Positions 35,986 to 45,477 of a stretch of 64,000 bases of DNA are shown here, piece by piece. The position numbers were made by a program, and so were the translations under genes. Positions within the stretch are counted from its first letter, which is position 1. The number at the start of each line of letters is the position of its first letter. Under the pieces are notes generated by a model. It was not told the DNA's origin. It saw only the letters and a program-made list of their open reading frames with translations, and did not search any database. The stretch lies in NCBI RefSeq assembly GCF_025821625.1, contig NZ_JACKSH010000097.1:1-64000 (forward strand), read 5' to 3'. The stretch is from Mycolicibacterium pyrenivorans (lineage in GTDB: Bacteria; Actinomycetota; Actinomycetes; Mycobacteriales; Mycobacteriaceae).

Positions 35986-37392
35986 GTGGAGACGGTCTTC
36001 GATGCGCACGTCGACCCCGCGCTGGTGGACAGATCGCTGGCGGACAGCACCCTCGGGTCGATGTGGCTGGACACGGCGCGTCCCGACCACCCGGCGCCGT
36101 CCGGGCCGGTCACCTGCGACCTGCTGGTCATCGGCGGCGGCTACGCAGGCCTGTGGAGCGCACTGCACGCCGCGCGCCGCCACCCCGACCGGCGCATCGT
36201 GCTCATCGAGGCGGACCGCATCGGATGGGCAGCCTCGGGACGCAACGGCGGTTTCGTCGACGCCAGCCTGACCCACGGATTCGACAACGGAAAGTCCCGC
36301 TGGCCCAACGAGATTGACACCCTCGAGGCGATGGGCATGGAGAACCTCGACGGGATGCAGGCCGAGATCGCCGAACTCGGACTGGACGCCGAGTGGCAGC
36401 GCACCGGCATGCTGTCGGTGGCCACCGAGCCGCACCAGGTGCAGTGGCTGGAGCAGGCCGCGGCCGAGGGCCAGGGGCAGCTGCTCGACCGGGAGCAGAT
36501 CCGCGACGAGGTGCGCTCGCCCACCTACCTGGCGGGCCTGTACAGCCCCGACACGTGCGCGGTCGTCAACCCCGCCAAGCTGGCGCTGGAACTGGCGCGG
36601 GCCTGCCGTGACATCGGCGTCGAGATCTACGAACACACCACCGCCACCCGGATCGATTCCGGCGGCGCCGCGCTGCGCGTGCTCACCGACGGGCAGGCGA
36701 TCACCTGCCGGCAGGTGGTGCTGGCCACCAACGTGTTTCCGAGCCTGCTGACGCGCAACCGCCTCTTCACGGTGCCCGTGTATGACTACGTGCTGGCCAC
36801 CGAGCCGCTGACCGACGCCCAGCTAGACCGCATCGGGTGGCAGCGCCGGCAGGGAATCGGTGACTCCGCCAACCAGTTTCACTACTACCGCCTGTCGATG
36901 GACAACCGGATCGTCTGGGGCGGGTACGACGCCGTCTACCATTTCGGTCGGCGCGTCGACTCCGCCTACGAGGCCCGCCAACAGACCTACCGCCGGCTGG
37001 CCGCGCATTTCTTCATCACCTTTCCGCAGCTGGACGACGTGCGATTCACCCATCGGTGGGCCGGCGCCATCGACACCAACACCCGGTTCTGCGCGCACTG
37101 GGGTCTGGCCCGCGAAGGCCGGGTGGCCTACGTCAACGGGTTCACCGGCCTCGGCGTGGGCGCCGCGCGGTTCGCCGCCGACGTGTGTCTGGACCTGTTG
37201 GACGGCGCCCGGACACCGCGCACCCGGTTGGAGATGGTGCGCAAGAAGCCGCTGCCGTTCCCGCCCGAGCCGCTGGCCAGCGTCGGCATTCAGGCCACGC
37301 GATGGTCGCTGGATCGCGCCGATCACTGCGCGGGGCGCCGCAACCTGCTGTTGCGGGGGCTCGACGCGCTCGGTCTCGGCTTCGACTCCTGA
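35986..37392 (+). CDS. FAD-dependent oxidoreductase, D-amino-acid/amine oxidase (DAO) family
   Basis: This 468-residue flavoprotein has the dinucleotide fold LLVIGGGYAGLWSALHAARR (GxGxxG) near residue 44, RIGWAASGRNGGFVDASLTH near the flavin, and a C-terminal GFTGLGVGAARFAAD loop that closes over FAD. It resembles gamma-glutamylputrescine oxidase and other amine oxidases; the substrate is not proven. TAGGGT (35973-35978) lies 7 nt before GTG 35986, indicating its own leaderless transcript despite following the desaturase-like gene closely. It is an insertion relative to the Rv1814-Rv1815 order. Confidence 0.87.
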   Translation: METVFDAHVDPALVDRSLADSTLGSMWLDTARPDHPAPSGPVTCDLLVIGGGYAGLWSALHAARRHPDRRIVLIEADRIGWAASGRNGGFVDASLTHGFDNGKSRWPNEIDTLEAMGMENLDGMQAEIAELGLDAEWQRTGMLSVATEPHQVQWLEQAAAEGQGQLLDREQIRDEVRSPTYLAGLYSPDTCAVVNPAKLALELARACRDIGVEIYEHTTATRIDSGGAALRVLTDGQAITCRQVVLATNVFPSLLTRNRLFTVPVYDYVLATEPLTDAQLDRIGWQRRQGIGDSANQFHYYRLSMDNRIVWGGYDAVYHFGRRVDSAYEARQQTYRRLAAHFFITFPQLDDVRFTHRWAGAIDTNTRFCAHWGLAREGRVAYVNGFTGLGVGAARFAADVCLDLLDGARTPRTRLEMVRKKPLPFPPEPLASVGIQATRWSLDRADHCAGRRNLLLRGLDALGLGFDS

Positions 37393-37535
37393 GCTGCGGT
37401 CGGCTTCGGCTCCTGAGCCCGCGCGTGAGCCCGCGCGGGCATGCGCGAATGTAACGCCCCTTTTCCCAACCGCGATGAGCCTGTTACGCAAGCCGTGAGC
37501 GGGTATCTCCGGCGGGAAAGAAGCGAGGGGGCGCT

Positions 37536-38261
37536 ATGTCTGATCGGTCGGCACCACGATCGCCACGTCGAGGGCTGCGACTGCTGCTCGCGGTCGTCGC
37601 TCCCGTCGTCGCGCTGCTGTTGCCGTCGGCACCGGCTCACGCCCAGCCGGGGGTGGTGGTCTACCCGGGCATGGAGATCCATCAGGACTCGGTGCTGTGC
37701 ACCCTCGGCTATGTCGACCCACAGACGCGGCTCGCGTTCACCGCCGGCCACTGCCGCGCGTCGGGGACGGTCTCGGACAAACAGGGCAACGTGATCGGCA
37801 CCCAGGGTTCGTTCCGGGACAACACCCCCGACGGCACCACGGTCGACACCAACCACCAGATCACCGACTGGGAGGTGATCCATCTGACGCCCGAGGTCGT
37901 GATCAACAACGTGCTGCCCGTCGGCGGCCGCGCCCTGGTCACCGATCCCGCGGTGCTTCCGGTCGTCGGCATGCCCGTCTGCCACTTCGGCGTGGTGACC
38001 GGGGAGAGCTGCGGGACGGTCGAGGCCGTCAACAACGGCTGGTTCACGATGGCCAACGGCGTGGTGAGCAAGAAGGGCGACTCGGGCGGGCCGGTGTACA
38101 CGCCGACGCCGGACGGGCGCACCGTGCTCATCGGCATGTTCAACAGCACCTGGGGCACGCTGCCCGCCGCGGTGTCGTGGCAGGTCGCCAGCCAGCAGGC
38201 CCGGCAGGACACCGTCTCCGCGGCTTCGGCCAGCCTTCCCGCCGCACCCACCGCTCCTTGA
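37536..38261 (+). CDS. Secreted chymotrypsin-fold (S1) serine protease, Rv1815-like
   Basis: The 241-residue precursor has a signal peptide (RLLLAVVAPVVALLLPSAPA, then HA). The mature protein carries His in FTAGHCRASG, Asp in HQITDWEVIHL and Ser in VVSKKGDSGGPVYTPTPDG, a complete catalytic triad. Four Cys could form two disulphides. Position and features match Rv1815 of M. tuberculosis. A GAGGGGG ribosome site precedes ATG 37536. It is followed convergently by the nitroreductase-type gene. The target is unknown. Confidence 0.88.
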   Translation: MSDRSAPRSPRRGLRLLLAVVAPVVALLLPSAPAHAQPGVVVYPGMEIHQDSVLCTLGYVDPQTRLAFTAGHCRASGTVSDKQGNVIGTQGSFRDNTPDGTTVDTNHQITDWEVIHLTPEVVINNVLPVGGRALVTDPAVLPVVGMPVCHFGVVTGESCGTVEAVNNGWFTMANGVVSKKGDSGGPVYTPTPDGRTVLIGMFNSTWGTLPAAVSWQVASQQARQDTVSAASASLPAAPTAP

Positions 38262-38268
38262 TCCGCGC

Positions 38269-38709
38269 CTAACGGACCAGCTCGAACACCGGGATCGACG
38301 GGGCCGCCGCGCGCCGCTCGGCCACCGTGGAGGCCGGGCTCAGCCCGCCCACGTGACCCTTGACCTGCCAGTACCACCGATCGATGTAGCGCTCCAGAAG
38401 TGCGGGCTTGGCGTCGTCGGGAATCTCGACGACGCGGCGCTCGGTACGCCGCCTTCGCGGCCCGACCTCCACCACACCCGCGGCGCGCACGTTGCGCGCC
38501 CACTGGGTGTTGCCGCGCGGCGACACCAGGTACTGGCTGCCGTCCACCGACAACAGGTTCACCACCCCCCCGCGGGGTTCGCCGGTGGCGCGGCCGCGGA
38601 CCCGCAGGGCGGTGGTGCCCGAGATGCTCACGCCCAGTTCGGCGAGCCTGCGGATCGCGGAGTTGAACAGCCGGGCACCGAGCCCGGGAACGTCGTAGCG
38701 CTGTGTCAT
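38269..38709 (-). CDS. Deazaflavin (F420)-dependent nitroreductase family protein
   Basis: This 146-residue split beta-barrel protein of the Ddn/DUF385 family contains GTTALRVRGRATGEPRGGVV, YLVSPRGNTQWARNVRAAG and the late WYWQVKGHVGG. The family binds F420 and reduces quinones or other substrates in mycobacteria. The region SPRGNTQWARN is the usual cofactor phosphate contact. It is divergently arranged with the TetR gene across 103 bp that should hold both promoters, so regulation by that TetR is likely. Confidence 0.85.
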   Translation of the reverse strand: MTQRYDVPGLGARLFNSAIRRLAELGVSISGTTALRVRGRATGEPRGGVVNLLSVDGSQYLVSPRGNTQWARNVRAAGVVEVGPRRRRTERRVVEIPDDAKPALLERYIDRWYWQVKGHVGGLSPASTVAERRAAAPSIPVFELVR

Positions 38710-38812
38710 GGATTCTTCCCTTTCAAAACGTGAGCGGTGCTCTCGACTCACGATCCCACGACACGCATCAAAATTCAAGAGCACTGATCTCGTTTCGTGC
38801 GAGACTTGGCGC

Positions 38813-39496
38813 GTGGGCAAGCGACAGGACTCCCGGGACCGGATCGAACGCCGCATCGTCGAACTCGGCCGCCGCCAACTGGTGACCGAGGGCGCGGCGG
38901 GCCTCTCCCTACGCGCGATCGCGCGTGACCTCGGCATGGTCTCGTCTGCGGTGTACCGCTACGTCGCCAGCCGCGACGACCTGCTGACCCTGCTGCTCGT
39001 CGACGCCTACACCGACCTCGCCGACTCCGTCGAGCGGGCCCGCGACGCCGCGGGGCACTCGTGGCGCGGCCGGCTCGCCGAGATGGCCCGGGCGGCCAGG
39101 GCCTGGGCGGTGCACCAGCCCGCCAGCTGGGCACTGCTGTACGGCAGCCCGGTGCCCGGCTACCACGCCCCCCGCGACCAGACCGTCGGGCCGGGCACCC
39201 GCGTGGTCGGCGCCCTGTTCGGCGTCGTCGCGGCCGGTGCCGCAGCGGGAGACATCAGCGCCGCCGAAATTGTTGTGCCCCAGTCGTTGTCATCGGACTT
39301 CGACGGGATACGCACCGAATTCGGCTTCGCCGCCGACGACGCGGTGGTGGCCAAGAGCCTCGTCCTGTGGGCCGCCCTGGTCGGAGCCATCAGCCTCGAG
39401 GTGTTCGGCCAGTACGGCGCCGACACGCTGACCGATCCCGCGGTCGCGTTCGACGCCCAGGTGGAGCTGCTGACGGCCTTCCTGGCCCCGAACTAG
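38813..39496 (+). CDS. TetR/AcrR-family regulator (Rv1816-like)
   Basis: The 227-residue regulator has a TetR DNA-binding domain at about 10-60 (LSLRAIARDLGMVSSAVYRY, then VASRDDL) and a C-terminal domain of the WHG type (ARAWAVHQPASWALLYGSPV). Context matches Rv1816. GTG 38813 has a weak -10-like GAGACT 6 nt upstream. Its TAG stop lies inside the KstR-like box of the next gene. It most likely controls itself and the divergent nitroreductase-type gene. Confidence 0.88.
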   Translation: MGKRQDSRDRIERRIVELGRRQLVTEGAAGLSLRAIARDLGMVSSAVYRYVASRDDLLTLLLVDAYTDLADSVERARDAAGHSWRGRLAEMARAARAWAVHQPASWALLYGSPVPGYHAPRDQTVGPGTRVVGALFGVVAAGAAAGDISAAEIVVPQSLSSDFDGIRTEFGFAADDAVVAKSLVLWAALVGAISLEVFGQYGADTLTDPAVAFDAQVELLTAFLAPN

Positions 39497-39508
39497 AACA
39501 CGTTCTAG
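39493..39508. promoter_or_regulatory. KstR-like operator (CTAGAAC-AC-GTTCTAG)
   Basis: The 16-bp site has exact 7-bp arms around AC and fits the published KstR consensus TnnAACnnGTTnnA completely. It overlaps the stop codon of the TetR gene and lies about 21 bp before the TATTCT -10 hexamer of the VOC gene, a position suited to repression. KstR controls cholesterol catabolism genes in mycobacteria. Confidence 0.75.
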
Positions 39509-39541
39509 CCAGCGCGCTCCGCTGGCGATATTCTCGAAGAG

Positions 39542-40036
39542 ATGCTTGACCAGACACCTGTCCAGATTGCGTGGGTCACCACGGACCTCGCGGCCACCGA
39601 GACCGCGCTGACCTCGCTGTTGGGCGCCAAGAAGTGGGTACGCATGCCCGGAGTCCACTTCGGCCCGGACGCCTGCACCTACCGCGGCCGACCGGCCGAC
39701 TTCACCGCCGACATCTCCTTCAGCTACGCCGGCGACACCCAACTGGAACTGATCAGCCCGATACAAGGGGAGAGCATCTACTCCGAATTCCTCGACCGAT
39801 GCGGGCCGGGCCTGCACCACATCTGCATCGAGGCCGCCGATGTCGGGCGATTCGACACCGCGGTCGGCGATGCCGAACGCAACGGCACACCTGTGGTGAT
39901 GGCAGGCACGATGCCGGGCGGGATGAAGTTCGCCTACGCGTCGGCCGAGAGTTCAGGCGTTCCCTACATCGAATTCGCCTACATCCCGCCCGAGATCCAC
40001 GCGTTCTTCGACCATGTAAAGCGGGAAACCACGTGA
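39542..40036 (+). CDS. VOC (glyoxalase/dioxygenase fold) family protein
   Basis: This 164-residue protein has two beta-alpha-beta-beta-beta modules. Candidate metal or substrate residues are His in MPGVHFGPD, Glu in TQLELISPIQGES, His-His in GPGLHHICIEA and Glu in VPYIEFAYIPPE. Family members are isomerases, epimerases or dioxygenases. TATTCT (39529-39534) stands 7 nt before ATG 39542, indicating a leaderless transcript under the KstR-like box. It is followed by the FAD dehydrogenase gene after 13-19 bp, and both are probably steroid-related. Confidence 0.85.
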   Translation: MLDQTPVQIAWVTTDLAATETALTSLLGAKKWVRMPGVHFGPDACTYRGRPADFTADISFSYAGDTQLELISPIQGESIYSEFLDRCGPGLHHICIEAADVGRFDTAVGDAERNGTPVVMAGTMPGGMKFAYASAESSGVPYIEFAYIPPEIHAFFDHVKRETT

Positions 40037-40055
40037 CACAGGAGCAGAATTGACC

Positions 40056-41582
40056 ATGCAGCACATCCCGGAAACCGTGAGCGCGGGCGACGTCACGTCC
40101 TGGTCCGACGAGGCCGACGTGGTGGTGCTCGGATTCGGCATCGCCGGCGGCTGCGCGGCCGTCAGCGCCGCCGCGGCCGGCGCCCGGGTGCTGGTCCTGG
40201 AGAAAGCCGCGGCCGTAGGCGGAACGACATCGATGGCGGGCGGCCACTTCTATCTCGGCGGCGGCACCGCCGTCCAGCAGGCCACCGGGCACGAGGATTC
40301 CCCCGACGAGATGTACGCCTACCTGGTGTCACAGTCCCGTGAGCCCGAGCTCGACAAGATCCGCGCCTACTGCGACGGCAGCGTGGAACACTTCAATTGG
40401 CTTGAGGCGCTTGGCTTTCAATTCGAGCGCAGTTTCTACCCAGGTAAGGTCGTGGTGCCGCCGGGCACCGAGGGTCTCTCCTACACCGGCAACGAGAAGG
40501 TGTGGCCGTTCTGCGAGCAGGCCAAGCCGGCCCCGCGCGGGCACTCGGTGCCCGTCCCCGGTGAACTGGGCGGCGCCGCGATGGTGATCGATCTGCTGCT
40601 CAAGCGCGCCGCCGAACTCGGCGTGCAGATCCGCTACGAAACGGGAGCGACCGGGCTCGTCGTGGACGACGACGGCGCGGTGGTCGGGGTGCGGTGGAAG
40701 CACTTCACCGAGACCGGCGAGGTGCGGGCCGGCTCCGTCGTCATCGCCGCGGGCGGTTTCGCGATGAACGCCGAGATGGTGGCCGAGTACACGCCCGCGC
40801 TCGGCCAGGAACGCAAGACCAAGCACCACGGGACGGTGGCCCCCTACATCCTGGGCAACCCCAACGACGACGGCCTGGGCATCCGTCTGGGCGTCTCGGC
40901 GGGTGGCGTCGCCACGAACATGGATCAGCTGTTCATCACCGCCGCCGCCTACCCACCCGAGATCCTGATCACCGGCGTCATCGTCAACTCCGACGGGAAG
41001 CGGTTCGTCGCCGAGGACTCCTACCATGCGCGCACTTCGGCTTTCGTGCTCGAGCAGCCCGACCAGGTCGCCTACCTGATCGTCGACGAGGCGCACATGC
41101 AGATGCCCGAGATGCCGTTGATCAAGTTCATCGACGGCTGGGAGACGGTCGCCGAGATGGAGGCCGCGCTCGAGATCCCGGCGGGCAACCTCGCCGCGAC
41201 ACTGGACCGCTACAACGCCGACGCCGCCGACGGCCACGACCCCGACTTCCACAAGCAGCCGGAATACGTTGCCGCCCAAGACCATGGGCCCTGGGCGGCA
41301 TTCGACCTGTCGCTGGGCCGGGCGATGTACTCCGGTTTCACGATGGGCGGGCTGAAGGTGTCCATCGACAGTGAGGTGCTGCGCGAGGACGGCAGCGCGG
41401 TCCGCGGTCTGTACGCGGCGGGCGCGTGCGCGTTCAACATCGCCCAGGACGGCAAGGGCTACGCCAGCGGGACCCAGCTAGGCGAGGGCTCGTTCTTCGG
41501 GCGGCGGGCGGGAGAACACGCGGCGCGGCGGGCGGGAGAACACGCGGCGCGGCGGGCGGGAGAGGACGCGGCACGGGCCTGA
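40056..41582 (+). CDS. FAD-binding dehydrogenase of the 3-ketosteroid dehydrogenase type (Rv1817-like)
   Basis: This flavoprotein of about 508 residues has an N-terminal FAD fold (ADVVVLGFGIAGGCAAVSAA), the glycine-rich VGGTTSMAGGHFYLGGGTA, a central fumarate-reductase-like cap and the C-terminal GLYAAGACAFNIAQDGKGYA. It is closest in feel to Kst4D/KstD enzymes that introduce double bonds into 3-ketosteroids; the KstR-like box upstream supports this, but the substrate is inferred. TTG 40050 is an alternative start nearer to AGGAG. The C-terminus carries three copies of an eight-residue repeat (RRAGEHAA) from a 24-bp DNA repeat. Confidence 0.85.
   Translation: MQHIPETVSAGDVTSWSDEADVVVLGFGIAGGCAAVSAAAAGARVLVLEKAAAVGGTTSMAGGHFYLGGGTAVQQATGHEDSPDEMYAYLVSQSREPELDKIRAYCDGSVEHFNWLEALGFQFERSFYPGKVVVPPGTEGLSYTGNEKVWPFCEQAKPAPRGHSVPVPGELGGAAMVIDLLLKRAAELGVQIRYETGATGLVVDDDGAVVGVRWKHFTETGEVRAGSVVIAAGGFAMNAEMVAEYTPALGQERKTKHHGTVAPYILGNPNDDGLGIRLGVSAGGVATNMDQLFITAAAYPPEILITGVIVNSDGKRFVAEDSYHARTSAFVLEQPDQVAYLIVDEAHMQMPEMPLIKFIDGWETVAEMEAALEIPAGNLAATLDRYNADAADGHDPDFHKQPEYVAAQDHGPWAAFDLSLGRAMYSGFTMGGLKVSIDSEVLREDGSAVRGLYAAGACAFNIAQDGKGYASGTQLGEGSFFGRRAGEHAARRAGEHAARRAGEDAARA
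41502..41573. repeat. 24-bp in-frame tandem repeat at the 3' end of the FAD dehydrogenase gene
   Basis: There are three units, at 41502, 41526 and 41550, each encoding RRAGEHAA (third copy RRAGEDAA). Units one and two are identical; the third differs slightly. The gene stops three codons later. The unit is a multiple of three, so the frame is kept. Confidence 0.95.
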
Positions 41583-41591
41583 CCCGGCATC

Positions 41592-43511
41592 TCAGGTCCG
41601 GACGGGCTCGTCGCCGACGTCCCCGAGATACCACCTGCCGTCGCCGAGCAGCTGCAGCTCCTTGGTGTGGTGCTGCTCGACGGTGCTGCGGTGGCTCACG
41701 CTGACCAGGATGGTGTCCGGGAGCTCGCTGCGCACCAGCCGGTAGAGCATCAACTCCAGACCCTCGTCGAGCGCAGACGTCGATTCGTCCAGGAAGACCG
41801 CCTGCGGCTTGGTCAGGAGTATCCGGGCGAACGCGATGCGCTGTTGCTCACCGGGGGAGAGCACCTTGGCCCAGTCCTGCTCCTCGTCGAGCCGATCGGC
41901 CAGGTGCGGCAACGCAACCCGCTCGAGGACGGCGCGCAGGTCGTCATCGGTGATCGAACCGGTCGCGTTCGGGTAGGACACGACGGCGCGCAGATCGCCC
42001 AACGGCACGTAGGGTAGCTGCGAGAGGAACAGCGTCTCGTTCTCGTCGATCGGGTACTTGAGGGAACCCGAGGCGAACGGCCACAGCCGTCCGAGACTGC
42101 GCAGCAGCGTGGTCTTCCCGCTGCCCGACGCCCCGGTGATCACCAGCGCCTCACCGCGCCGCAGGGACAGGTCGAGTGGCTCGATCAGCTGGCGCCCATC
42201 CGGGGTCCGCACCTCGACGTCGTCCAGTTCGACACCGCCGTCGGGGGAATCCTCCGCGGCGAGAGACGGCAGCGCCCGGCCCTCCTCGTTGGCGATGACC
42301 AGTCCGTGGAGACGGATGATTGCCGCGCGGTAGCCGGCGAAGTTGTCGTAGGCGTTTCGGAAGAAGGACAGCCCGCTGAGGATCTCGCGGAAGGCACTGG
42401 CGGTCTGCGACAGCTGCCCCAGGGTGATGTCGCCGTTGTAGAACCGGGAGAACTGCACGATGTAGGGGATGAGTTCCTGGGCCTGGGTGATCGACAGGTT
42501 CCAGCCCAGGAAGCCGGCCAGCCTGTTGATGTACTTCTTGTAGTTCTCGACGATCGGGGCGAAGCGGCGCCGCAGCCCGGTCCGCTCGGCGATCTCACCG
42601 CGGTAGAACGCCACCGCCTCCGCCGCGTCGCGCAGTCGCACCAGCGCGTACCGGAACACGGCGTTGAACTTCTCGTTGTTGAACGACAGCGTGATGATCG
42701 GCCGGCCGATCCAGAACGCGACGATGGTCGCGAACAGGATGTAGACGATGCCGATCCAGAACATCGCCTTGGGAAGCTCGACGCCGACGAACGGCAGGGT
42801 CACCGGTCCCGAGAGATTCCACAGGATCGCGGTGAAGGAGATCATCGCGGCGATAGAGGAGATGGCGCCGAACAGCAGCGTGGAGCCCGACGTGTTGTTG
42901 GGCGTGTTGGGCAGGGCGCCGACCCCGGCGGTGAAGATGTCGATGTCGGCCTGGATGCGCTGGTCGGGGTTGTCGATGGTGTCGTCGATGAAACGCGACC
43001 GGTAGTAGGCCTTGCCGTCGAGCCAGTCGCCGGTGAGCTGATCGGTGAGCCAGGTACGCCACCGCAGCATGAACCGCTGGGTGACGAAGAGGTCGAGCAT
43101 GATCGTGGCCACGTTGATGACGGCCAGCACCGCGAAGACGCCCATCGACAGCCAGAAGCCGTCCCTGCCGGATTCCCGGACCGTGTCGTCGCCGGCGCCG
43201 ACCCCGGACGCGATGACCTGGAAGCTGGTCATCATGTCGTTGCCCTGGAAGCTGAAGAGCACCGACAGCCGCACGCTCGCGATGACCAGCAGCAGGATGC
43301 CGGCGAGCCAGAGCCACACGACGACGCTCTCCGGGCCCGTGAAGTACCCCCGGGTGATGCGCCAGAACTGCCGTCCCCACGTGGTGAACCGGGCGATCAG
43401 CGTCAGCGCCACCATGGTGGCCACCGCGGCATATCCCCAGCCCTTGGCGATCCACACCAGCGAGGTCCAGACCTCACTGCTCCAGTCGAGGGTTGGGGTG
43501 AACAGTTCCAT
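41592..43511 (-). CDS. bacA: SbmA/BacA-like ABC importer, Rv1819c type
   Basis: The 639-residue fusion of a six-helix SbmA/BacA-type membrane domain with an ATPase has exactly the length of Rv1819c, which imports cobalamin and peptide-like antibiotics in M. tuberculosis. The membrane half contains [20 protein letters not shown] and the EAA-like [15 protein letters not shown]. The ATPase has Walker [12 protein letters not shown], signature [15 protein letters not shown] and Walker [15 protein letters not shown] paralogue ends 45 bp upstream on the same strand. Import of corrinoids would serve the B12-dependent EutBC made elsewhere in this window. Confidence 0.93.
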   Translation of the reverse strand: MELFTPTLDWSSEVWTSLVWIAKGWGYAAVATMVALTLIARFTTWGRQFWRITRGYFTGPESVVVWLWLAGILLLVIASVRLSVLFSFQGNDMMTSFQVIASGVGAGDDTVRESGRDGFWLSMGVFAVLAVINVATIMLDLFVTQRFMLRWRTWLTDQLTGDWLDGKAYYRSRFIDDTIDNPDQRIQADIDIFTAGVGALPNTPNNTSGSTLLFGAISSIAAMISFTAILWNLSGPVTLPFVGVELPKAMFWIGIVYILFATIVAFWIGRPIITLSFNNEKFNAVFRYALVRLRDAAEAVAFYRGEIAERTGLRRRFAPIVENYKKYINRLAGFLGWNLSITQAQELIPYIVQFSRFYNGDITLGQLSQTASAFREILSGLSFFRNAYDNFAGYRAAIIRLHGLVIANEEGRALPSLAAEDSPDGGVELDDVEVRTPDGRQLIEPLDLSLRRGEALVITGASGSGKTTLLRSLGRLWPFASGSLKYPIDENETLFLSQLPYVPLGDLRAVVSYPNATGSITDDDLRAVLERVALPHLADRLDEEQDWAKVLSPGEQQRIAFARILLTKPQAVFLDESTSALDEGLELMLYRLVRSELPDTILVSVSHRSTVEQHHTKELQLLGDGRWYLGDVGDEPVRT

Positions 43512-43556
43512 CCGGGCAAGGTACCGCGACAGTCGAGCTTCAGCGTGTTGGCGGGG

Positions 43557-45461
43557 CTATCCCGACGAGGCGAGTCGGTCCAGCCGCCATTGCCCGTCGG
43601 CGACGAGTTCCAGGCACCGACCGTGGAACTGGCGCACCGTCGCCCGGTGGCTCACGCTCACGACGACGGTGTCGGGCAACTTCTCCCGCAGCGTGGAGTA
43701 GAGCAGCGCCTCGAGGGCCTCGTCCATCGCCGAGGTCGTCTCGTCGAGGAACACCGCCGAGGGCCGGCTCAGCAGGATGCGGGCGAAGGCGATGCGCTGC
43801 TGCTCACCGACCGACAGCACCTTCGCCCACTCCTGGACATCGTTGAGCCGGATCATCAGCTGCGGCAACCCGACATCGAGGAGGGCCTGCTGGATGTCGC
43901 GGTCGCGAACCGCGCCAGGCTGCCGCGGATAGCACACCACGGTGCGCAGGTCACCGATCGGTAGATAGGGCAGCTGCGGGACGAACATCGCCGCGTCGCG
44001 GCCGTGCGGGAAGCGCACCCGCCCCGACGCGAACGGCCACAGTCCCGCCACGCTCTGCAGCAGCACCGACTTGCCCACCCCCGACGGACCGGTGATCAGC
44101 AGTGTGTCGCCGGGTGCCAGATGCACGTCGAGAGTGCGCACCAGCGCGGTTCCGTCCGGCCTGCGCACCTCCACGCCCGTGACATCCAGGCCGTCGTCGT
44201 CCGAGACCTCGGCGTGCACCCCCTCGAAGCTCGCAGCCGAGACGTTCTGATCGGCCAGGCCGTCGAGGCGGATGATCGCCGCGCGATAGCTTGCGAACTG
44301 GTCGTAGGCGTTGCGGAAGAACGACAACGAGTCGTGGATCGCGCCGAACGCGGTGGAGGACTGCCACACGTCGCCGAACGAGATGCGCTGCGCGAACAGC
44401 CCCTGCGCCTGGACCAGCCACGGCAGCGGGTTGATCGCCTGGCTCACCGACACGTTCCAGCCGAAGAACAGCATCATCCGGTTGAGCCAGCCGCGGTAGT
44501 TGGCCATCACAGCGTCCAGCCGGTCCTTGAGCAGCGACCGCTCGGCAGGCTCGCCGCGGTAGAGCCCGATCGCGGCGGCAGCGTCACGGACCCGCACCAG
44601 CCCGTAGCGGAAACCGGCGTTGCGCAGCTCGTTGAGGTAACTGAGCCGGATCAGCGGCCGTCCGATCACGAACGCGACGATGGTGACGACCAGCACGTAG
44701 ACCACCACGATCCAGAACAGCGCCCTGGGCAGGGTGAGGCCGCCGAGCGTCACGGACTCCGACAGGCGCCACAGGATCGTGCCGAACGACAGCACCGACA
44801 GCACCGCCTCGACTGCCCCGAACAGCAGGGTGTTGCCCGAGTTGTAGATCGGGTTGTTCGGGTCGCCCCCGACACCGGTGGTGAACACGTCGACGTCCTG
44901 CTGGATCCGCTGGTCCGGATTGTCGATCGGCCTACCGCAGAACTGCGCGCGGAAGTACGCCAGATCTGTCAGCCAGCCGTCGATGAACCGGTGGCTCAAC
45001 CAGATCCGCCACCGCATGATGAACCGCTGGGTCAGGTACATGTCCAGCAGGAGCCGCACGATGTAGCAGCCGGCGAGCACGGCGAACACCGCCATGGTCG
45101 CCCAGAAACCGGCGATACCGCTGGCCCTGCCGGCGTCCCCGTCCGCGCCCTGGAAGGCGACCTGCAGCGCGGTGAACAGATCATTGACGTAGTAAGTCAG
45201 CAGCACGTTGATGCGGACCGAGACGACCACCGACAGCAGCAGGACCGCGAACAGCGCCCACACCGTCACGCTCTGGCGGCCGGTGAAGTAGTCGCCTGTG
45301 ACACGCCAGAACTGACGTCCCCACTCGGTGAACCGGCCGATCGCCGCGAGAATCACCAGCAGGCAGATCGCCGTCAGCACGAACGTCGCGGCGACCCACA
45401 GCGCCGAGTTGGGCAGCTCCCGGCTCCAATCGACCGACGGCTCGAACGTCCCTGTGTCCAC
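43557..45461 (-). CDS. Second SbmA/BacA-like ABC transporter, paralogue of the Rv1819c-type gene
   Basis: This 634-residue transporter has the same architecture as its neighbour: [35 protein letters not shown], Walker A GPSGVGKSVLL, signature [15 protein letters not shown] and Walker B AVFLDETTSAMDE. All ATPase residues are intact. Sequence differences are spread along the chain, so the duplication looks old. GTG 45461 starts 16 bp after the stop of the upstream FAD monooxygenase. The substrate may differ from that of the first transporter. Confidence 0.9.
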   Translation of the reverse strand: MDTGTFEPSVDWSRELPNSALWVAATFVLTAICLLVILAAIGRFTEWGRQFWRVTGDYFTGRQSVTVWALFAVLLLSVVVSVRINVLLTYYVNDLFTALQVAFQGADGDAGRASGIAGFWATMAVFAVLAGCYIVRLLLDMYLTQRFIMRWRIWLSHRFIDGWLTDLAYFRAQFCGRPIDNPDQRIQQDVDVFTTGVGGDPNNPIYNSGNTLLFGAVEAVLSVLSFGTILWRLSESVTLGGLTLPRALFWIVVVYVLVVTIVAFVIGRPLIRLSYLNELRNAGFRYGLVRVRDAAAAIGLYRGEPAERSLLKDRLDAVMANYRGWLNRMMLFFGWNVSVSQAINPLPWLVQAQGLFAQRISFGDVWQSSTAFGAIHDSLSFFRNAYDQFASYRAAIIRLDGLADQNVSAASFEGVHAEVSDDDGLDVTGVEVRRPDGTALVRTLDVHLAPGDTLLITGPSGVGKSVLLQSVAGLWPFASGRVRFPHGRDAAMFVPQLPYLPIGDLRTVVCYPRQPGAVRDRDIQQALLDVGLPQLMIRLNDVQEWAKVLSVGEQQRIAFARILLSRPSAVFLDETTSAMDEALEALLYSTLREKLPDTVVVSVSHRATVRQFHGRCLELVADGQWRLDRLASSG

Positions 45462-45477
45462 GGTGTCTGCCCGCCCG

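Noticed and set aside
37393..37535. GCCCGCGCGGGC palindrome and GTTAC-like motifs before the protease gene
   Set aside because: The palindrome is the kind GC-rich DNA produces readily, and the GTTAC elements are too degenerate to assign to a regulator.
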